DNA from: Taeniopygia guttata
Lineage: Eukaryota > Chordata > Aves > Passeriformes > Estrildidae
Direction of reading: 5' to 3'
Assembly (NCBI RefSeq): GCF_048771995.1
Contig: NC_133030.1
Coordinates: 41,788,001 to 41,852,000, forward strand
DNA length: 64,000 nt
This document shows positions 58,001 through 64,000 of the stretch, piece by piece. The notes under the pieces were generated by a model that was not told the origin of the DNA, did no database searches, and worked only from the letters and a program-made list of their open reading frames with translations. The translations under genes and the position numbers were made by a program. Position 1 is the stretch's first letter. Every line of letters starts with the position of its first letter.

Positions 58001-61000
58001 TTAAAAAAAAAAATCTAGCCTGCCACAGTGTAAGCTGGACTATGCAACTAGGAAACATTAGCAGTGTTGCATCCTGCATTAGGAGCAATTCTTATGAAGG
58101 AAATAGGAGTGGTTTGGTTAAGGTGGCATGTTGTTGGGATCCAGAAGCATCCAAAATGCTCCTAACAGCAGGCAGCAAAGAGCTGCAGGTTCACATAGTG
58201 CTGTTTTTAGACCTCAAAATACACCAGCCCCTAGCTGATCCACAAAATGGAAGAGATCAAGCACCCTTCATATACTGAGAGGCTTTTGGGGAGTTGAGTG
58301 CTCTGTCACAAAACCCTGCACAAACATAGGGCAGAGATGGAACAGGGATAGAGAGCAGTGTAATAAATGTACTCCTGCTGTCAGTCAGGGCCAGGCACTG
58401 GTGTTCACAGGTGGAAACCAGGAAGGTTTCAACTCTCTTACAAAACTGATGTTTTTAAATCAATAGCTTCACCTTCTAAAATGTTCCAGAAGAACCTGTA
58501 ACGATTTTTAATCTATTCTAAATGTCAGAACAACTGAATTCTCTTCTGAAAATCTTGCAGGCAGTGGTGCTGGGAGCCAAGCGGGCAGGGAATGCAGCTC
58601 CATCTGTTTGCTCTGGACTACACAGATGCCACAGGGGCCATCTTGTAGCTATCCATGGTCCTTGGTTGCTGCAAGGAGCCTTGGCCCCAGCTGCAGGCAG
58701 GAAACACCTTTATTTCTTGAGCTATTTTGTATTAAAGCAGGAATATATACAGAGAAGACCTGTGCCCCGAGAACAAATCTTTATCACTATCTGTTGCTGC
58801 TATGTATGGCCTAATTTGAAGGAATTAGGCTCCAGGGATTGTTTTCAGCCCCCCAGAAGGGAAGGATCTTAACTCTGAAACCTGCTTTGGCTTAAGGTAA
58901 ATGTCTCTGGCAGCTGTCAGGGCTGAAAGGTCCTCAGGGCTCTGCTCTGGGAGTGCTGGTGTCAAGCCTGTTGTAGTGACACAAGGCATTCTCAGGAGTG
59001 AGCTGCTTCAGTGGAGATGCTTTCAGCAGTCTTCTGGTCCCTCTAGGGATTTGCAGGCAGCTCAAGTCACAGCTGCTGCTTGCTTTTTTTCTCTCTTACC
59101 TTTGCAGATATATTTTCCTCACACTTCCTCCAGCAAGCCTCTCTTTCCCCTCCTCTAGGCTGCAAGAAAAGAAGCAGTGAAGACAGGAAAATGCTGAATT
59201 CATGGAAATAGGTCAGAGACTCTCAGGTCTCACAGTGTGCCAGAACAGGCTATAGTGACAGGTAAGCTTTAAGCTATGTAAGCCATGAAATGAGGCAGAG
59301 GGCTCTGCCTGGCACCAGCTTTTGCCACCCTCCCAATCAAGGATATATCTTGTAAAGGTCTGTGTTATTGAGCTCAAAACAAGCCCCAGACAGCTGAGCC
59401 CTTTCTGGCATAGGCAATTCCCCCACAGACGTGTGCCCTTAGCCTCTCCAGCCTGCTGAGGCCTGGGGTGGGAATTGGTGAGAGGTGTGTAGGTGGTCAA
59501 AGCTGTACCACAGCTGGTGCCCGGCCCAGAGATGCTGTGTGAGACCAGAGGTCTCAGCGTGCAGAGGTACACTGTGTTGTAAATGGTAATCTCCTCTTGA
59601 CACCTGATCTTGCTGCTGAAAAGCACATAAATCTCTCAATAGGCTACACAGGACACAGCATTCAGTGTCTGTGCCTGCTCCCCTCTCTCCAATCTATAAA
59701 TCTTGCATTCAAGCTTTCCAAGAGTCCCCTTGATTATGAACATGATTATGCCAGAAACCTCTGTGTTTCTTTCCCCATGCTGCATGAACAATTGAAGGAT
59801 GGTTCTAACTTATTTATAGTTCCTTTCCCCACTATCATATGCTAACGATAATCAGGGCCCCAGATTCCACCCCAACAGTAGAGCTGAGGCTTGAGCCAAA
59901 GGCAAGAACAGGCACATTATCCTGTGAGTACCTGTGCCATGCTTCCTACAGCAGGCAGAGAATTGCTCATGGGAGTTGGATCAGGGGGAAACCATAAGGC
60001 AGGTGCATGGAGCTGCCCTGGGCACAAATGGGACCTGCCCAAACTGTGTCAAGTAGCTCTGCTCCCTGTGCAGCTCTCTGGGGTTTGCCCAGCACTGCTG
60101 TGCTTCAGATGCCTGGGTTGTCCCCAGGAACATGTGAAACATGCTTGGCACATACAAAGCTTGCCTCAAAATGCGGTTTTCAGGATGCCCAACTTATGAG
60201 ACACATTTGTAGCTAGATTTATCTGAATATGTATGGAACAATTTTTTTCCTGAAAATGTCAAAACATTATGTTTGGGCATTTTACAAATGAAGTAGCTTG
60301 TCTTTCTTTCAACATTACAGAACTAATTTACCTTTCAATTACTTTTTAAGCTAAATAACATGAAATATTTGGGGTTCAAATGGACATTTTAATTTTTTTT
60401 TTTTTTTTTGCAAGTACTCCCTCAATTTTTACATTTTGTTTGCATGGGCAGGTCTCTACCTTCCTCCTATCTGTGTATGGAGAAATAGGGGTGGGTTAGC
60501 AGATGGTGAAATTTAGTCTCCCCATGGAGCCAAGTGTACAGGGAACTTACAGGATGCTCCTTCTCTTTGTGCTGGAGCACTGTCTTGAATACCTGTATTC
60601 CCTACCCTCTTCTCACTCCCTGAGATTTTACTCTACTGCCCTGTTGCCCCATCCTGCAAATAAAAATGCTGCTGTAAAGGCTGCCTGTGTCTTTCTACTC
60701 TCCACCCTCCCTGTCTCCCTCCAATGTGTTTTCCATTAAAGCTAAAGATTAATTTTTGACCTCGCTGACTGACAATGTGCCAAGGGGGAAAAAATGGTGC
60801 AGTTGAGGAATGAAAGACATGGAGGCTATGGAAGAAGACAAAAATTCAGGGGTGGCATCAGTTCCATATCAGTAGCTTTCTAGCAGGGCAGGGTGTGCGT
60901 GGGGATGGCTCTCGGGTGCACACAGTCCCCCAAAACCTGCCCTGCAGAGCTCTGGGACCTGTACATTCCCGTCACATTCTTGTCCCTGGCTTGGCTGGGG

Positions 61001-64000
61001 GTGAACCAGGGCAGCCTGGGTGTTGCTGCCTTCATCAGAAGCACCAGGATGGTCCTGTTCTCCCAGCCTTCAGCTGGCCCAGGACAGGAAGAAACTCTCA
61101 TTTCCCTCTATTGACTTCCCCGCACAGCTGCCACCACCGATTGCTATGGAAACCCGGGAGGATGTGAAGCAGGGGAAAGCTGCCTGGCTGGGAGGCTCCC
61201 ACAGTGGGAAGGGGTCCTGCAGGAGGAGGCTTGGTGTGGCGAGGCTGGGTGCTTCTGCTGGGGTGAGCCCAGGGCCAAGCCCCTGCAAGAAGGTAGAGGA
61301 TGAGCGCTGGCTCGGCCTCCCCATCCCACTGACACCCCAGGAGGGTTGAGGTGCTAATTATTGCCTACAGAGGATTCTGTGCTTTTCCTCTCTCTGTCTC
61401 TGCATCAGCCATAACAGGAGCTTGCAGCAGAAAAGCACCTCCCTCACCAGCTGGGAACTGTTGCCAGATTTCAGCTTCTCCAGCCTTTCTTCCCCTACCA
61501 ATATACAGAGGTTTTCTAATGTGCAGCTCAAAGGCTCTTCTGTTTGACTTTCTTGTGAGGACTATCAAAGTGCTCACAGAATTTTTTTCTTTCTCATTTT
61601 TTTAATGTTAAGCAGCTTTTAAGAGGGGTCTCAGCACGGGTGAGAGGCTCTCATCAGGCACGGGTTCTGCCTTCCCCTTTGAGCAGCAGAAAGACAGCAG
61701 AGAGAGAATGCCTCTTAATTAGTGAGCCAGCACCTCCCTTCTTTTCTCTCCCTGTCCAAGCCCCAGCAAAAGGTCATGAACATCCATCTGGGGCACCAAA
61801 ATCAGCTTCTAATGACGGTGCCCTTGGTTAGACACACACGTGTCTTGGCAGCCCTGTGAAAACTCTGAGGAAAACATGTAACAACTTTCTTTGTCAGAGA
61901 CACCAAACCAGCTTTATCTACCCTAGGCATGTTCTCAGTTCTTTCCTTTTAGTATCTCTTAGCTGTTAATGCAGACTCCTGCTGATACTCTTATCTCAGC
62001 ATTACAGATCATGAGGGGACATGAGCAAAGGTCATGTTGGCAAAGTTAAGACAAGCTATCTGTGTAGGCAGCCTCTGAATAGCGTGGCCTGTACTGGGAT
62101 CATCAGCAAAAAACATATCAGAGAGGCACATGCATAGGAATTACTAGGTTTTCAAGGAAATCCAGGTTATGTCTCCTCCCTCTCTTCCCTGGGGTAAATT
62201 CATCCAGAGAAAATCCTTTGCAGCACTGCTGGCTCTGGCTCTGGCAGTGATGCACACATGAAGATATTTGGGACCCAGCTCTACAGTGACCTCGCTAATA
62301 AAATGTACTCTTGGGAAACCTGCTGTCCCAAGGGCCAGGCCTGCCTGCAAAGAATTGAGCTGGAGAGAGAAAGCAGGTGTTTAGATCAGACCTGAGAGAC
62401 TTTAGTAAGGTAGCAGCTGAATCACCATGCTGCCTGAGTCAGGGAATAAGTGTGAGCAAGCCCAAGGGACAGACAAATGCTGTCTGCAGCCCTCGTTTAG
62501 GAATCGTGCAGTGCCCCTCACACCAATCTGTGAGAAGAGGGAGCCAAAAAGAGAGCTGCTCCCTGGCACTCAGCATCCTTTTTTATGTAAAAAGGTGGGT
62601 GTTGTTTTCATTCGTTCATTAATTCTGACTTTGATGTGACAACTTGTGCAGGAAGGTAAAAAAGAAAGCAGGGAGATCTGGAAAATGCTTCTTGCCTGAG
62701 CTGAGGTTTAGTTAGACTCCTATAATTAACGACTGCAGCTCTCCTAAGAAAGATCCCAGCTGCTTTCCTCTGCAGCTTGCTCTATAAATTTTTCTCTCAC
62801 ACAACTGACACGCACCAAAACTCATTCCTGTGAGGAAGGGAATGAGCATGTATAAATCAAATGTATCTGAAAAACATGAACAAGAGGAGAGGGGGATAAA
62901 AGGAGCACAAACTCCAAAAGAAGTTACATAAATCAGCTTCCCTGGGAGGATGCAATCAGGTCCCTCTGGGCAAGAGGTAGCTTGCAGGCTTGAATGTAGC
63001 AAGTCCTTCACATCTGATCAGTAAGTGAGGAGCTCAGGCAGTAAGAGAGACCTCTCTGTGTCCAGCATCAAACATGCTGTGTCAAGTGTGTCTTCCTTTT
63101 ACCTTGGGATAAACAACTCTTTCAATAAACTATTCTGCTGAACTACTTGGTGTTTGGAGCACCTCAGGGGAGCTAGGACGTCCCTGTCCATCCCCAAGGC
63201 TCAGTCTTCAAACTGAGTAGTGTCATCTGCCCTGTAAAATTATCTCATTCAGCATAGATCAAAAGGACATCAACCTGCAAAGCCCAGGATACTGCACAAG
63301 TAGGCATTCTCAAGCAGCAGAAGTCTGTTCCTCAAATCCTTACAACAGGAGCCTTTACTGCTTTTGAGAACTAGCCCTTGCTCCTTAAGCATATAAAACA
63401 ATCTGTGTACCCTTGCTTTTCAGATCTGCTGCCTTTTCTCCAGGCCAGTGGGGCACAGTTCTTGAAAAGCACGTAACGTTCCAGTCCTTTGGCAGGTTTT
63501 TACCTTGGAGACTTTGGCAGTTTCAGTTTGCTGGTGGTCGTTCTGCACAGACTATTGCCATTGAAACTCCAGCCACATGAGCAGGTAAGTGACTTCATGG
63601 ATCTGGCACCCCCAACAGTTGTATCTTGGGATGACGGGTGCCCAGCAGGCACGGGCACATGCTCTCCTCAGGCCCTTCATTCCCTTGGTCCATCTGTCTA
63701 TTCCCCTTCATTTTTATCTACTTGAACTATACACCAACCCTTCACCAGTTCTTGTCTTCTCAGAGTCTCACAGGTTTTTTTGCCTCTTACAATATCTGGA
63801 CAGCTCTAAGTGCCCTTCCACTTCCTGAGAAGTTCATCCACCCACCAAACTGTGTTTCTATACCAAAGCTGGGGGAGGCTCAGCATATACCTCCATTTGC
63901 CTTCCACCTGTAAGCATCTTTCTGGGCTATTCCCTCGTCTCCCAAACCATCCTGTTTTGCCTTCGCTCTCTCACAATCCTTTGAGCTATATTTGATTTGC
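55001..64000. other. Intergenic DNA, right part
   Basis: No coding exon was recognised on either strand. Contents noted: a T17 run at 60393-60409; a weak AT-rich inverted repeat with CTAGATTTT at 57977-57985 and AAAATCTAG at 58010-58018; an RFX X-box-like motif at 61140-61153; and an AATAAA at about 63.12 kb preceded by a TATA-like GGGGATAAAAGG at about 62.89 kb. The 122-codon frame on the - strand at 55929-56297 has some protein-like composition but no domain or splice support. NPC2, expected on this side, was not found. Confidence 0.45.
60393..60409 (+). repeat. T17 homopolymer
   Basis: Seventeen consecutive T in an AT-rich stretch, with no recognised element attached. Confidence 0.9.

Noticed and set aside
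35201..64000. NPC2, ISCA2 or LTBP2 exons expected from synteny
   Set aside because: I looked for NPC2-like cysteine-rich exons and for EGF-type exons and recognised none. The gap to NPC2 is tens of kilobases in other vertebrates, so absence is not surprising.

Overview
This is vertebrate nuclear DNA, most probably from a bird. The coding content is only two genes, recognised from their translated sequence: VRTN (vertnin) on the + strand and SYNDIG1L (capucin, a SYNDIG/dispanin-family membrane protein) on the - strand. These two are convergent neighbours in other vertebrates, between ABCD4 and NPC2, and the layout here is the same. Long introns, CpG-island promoters, sparse and decayed interspersed repeats, a short telomere-type tract, one solo LTR of endogenous-retrovirus K type and an old CR1-like fragment fit an avian genome. 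The species cannot be read from the window, and a passerine is only a guess.

Layout. 1-2.3 kb: intergenic. 2.3-3.3 kb: CpG island with the VRTN promoter and a 5' UTR exon ending at a GTGAGT donor (exon end 2836). 2.8-6.26 kb: the VRTN intron, which holds two adjacent near-perfect hairpins. 6265-8292: the whole VRTN coding sequence in one exon. 8.3-9.2 kb: VRTN 3' UTR with AATAAA at 9190. 9.2-17.5 kb: intergenic DNA between the two convergent genes. 17.5-34.7 kb: SYNDIG1L on the - strand, with three coding exons (22636-22208, 20947-20810, 19268-19110) that join in phase to a 241-residue protein. A remote untranslated first exon is inferred in the CpG island near 34.6 kb. Its first intron carries an interstitial telomeric tract, a 38-bp minisatellite and a very GC-rich minisatellite. 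34.4-35.2 kb: the second CpG island. 35.2-64 kb: no coding exon recognised. This part holds candidate regulatory elements, a solo LTR at 47.2 kb, a CR1-like remnant near 38.7 kb, microsatellites and several perfect short inverted repeats.

The two genes do not form a pathway. Vertnin is a nuclear DNA-binding regulator linked to somite and vertebral number. SYNDIG1L is a Golgi-associated two-segment membrane protein enriched in striatal neurons. I see no operon-like, phage-like or CRISPR-like system. The observations most worth a second look are: the telomere-repeat tract bounded by an exact 9-bp direct repeat; the GC minisatellite that is open in all six frames and G-quadruplex-capable on the SYNDIG1L sense strand; the OTU-like fold of vertnin with its nucleophile position replaced; the repeated helix-turn-helix modules of vertnin; and the cluster of perfect hairpins that may record template-switch mutations.
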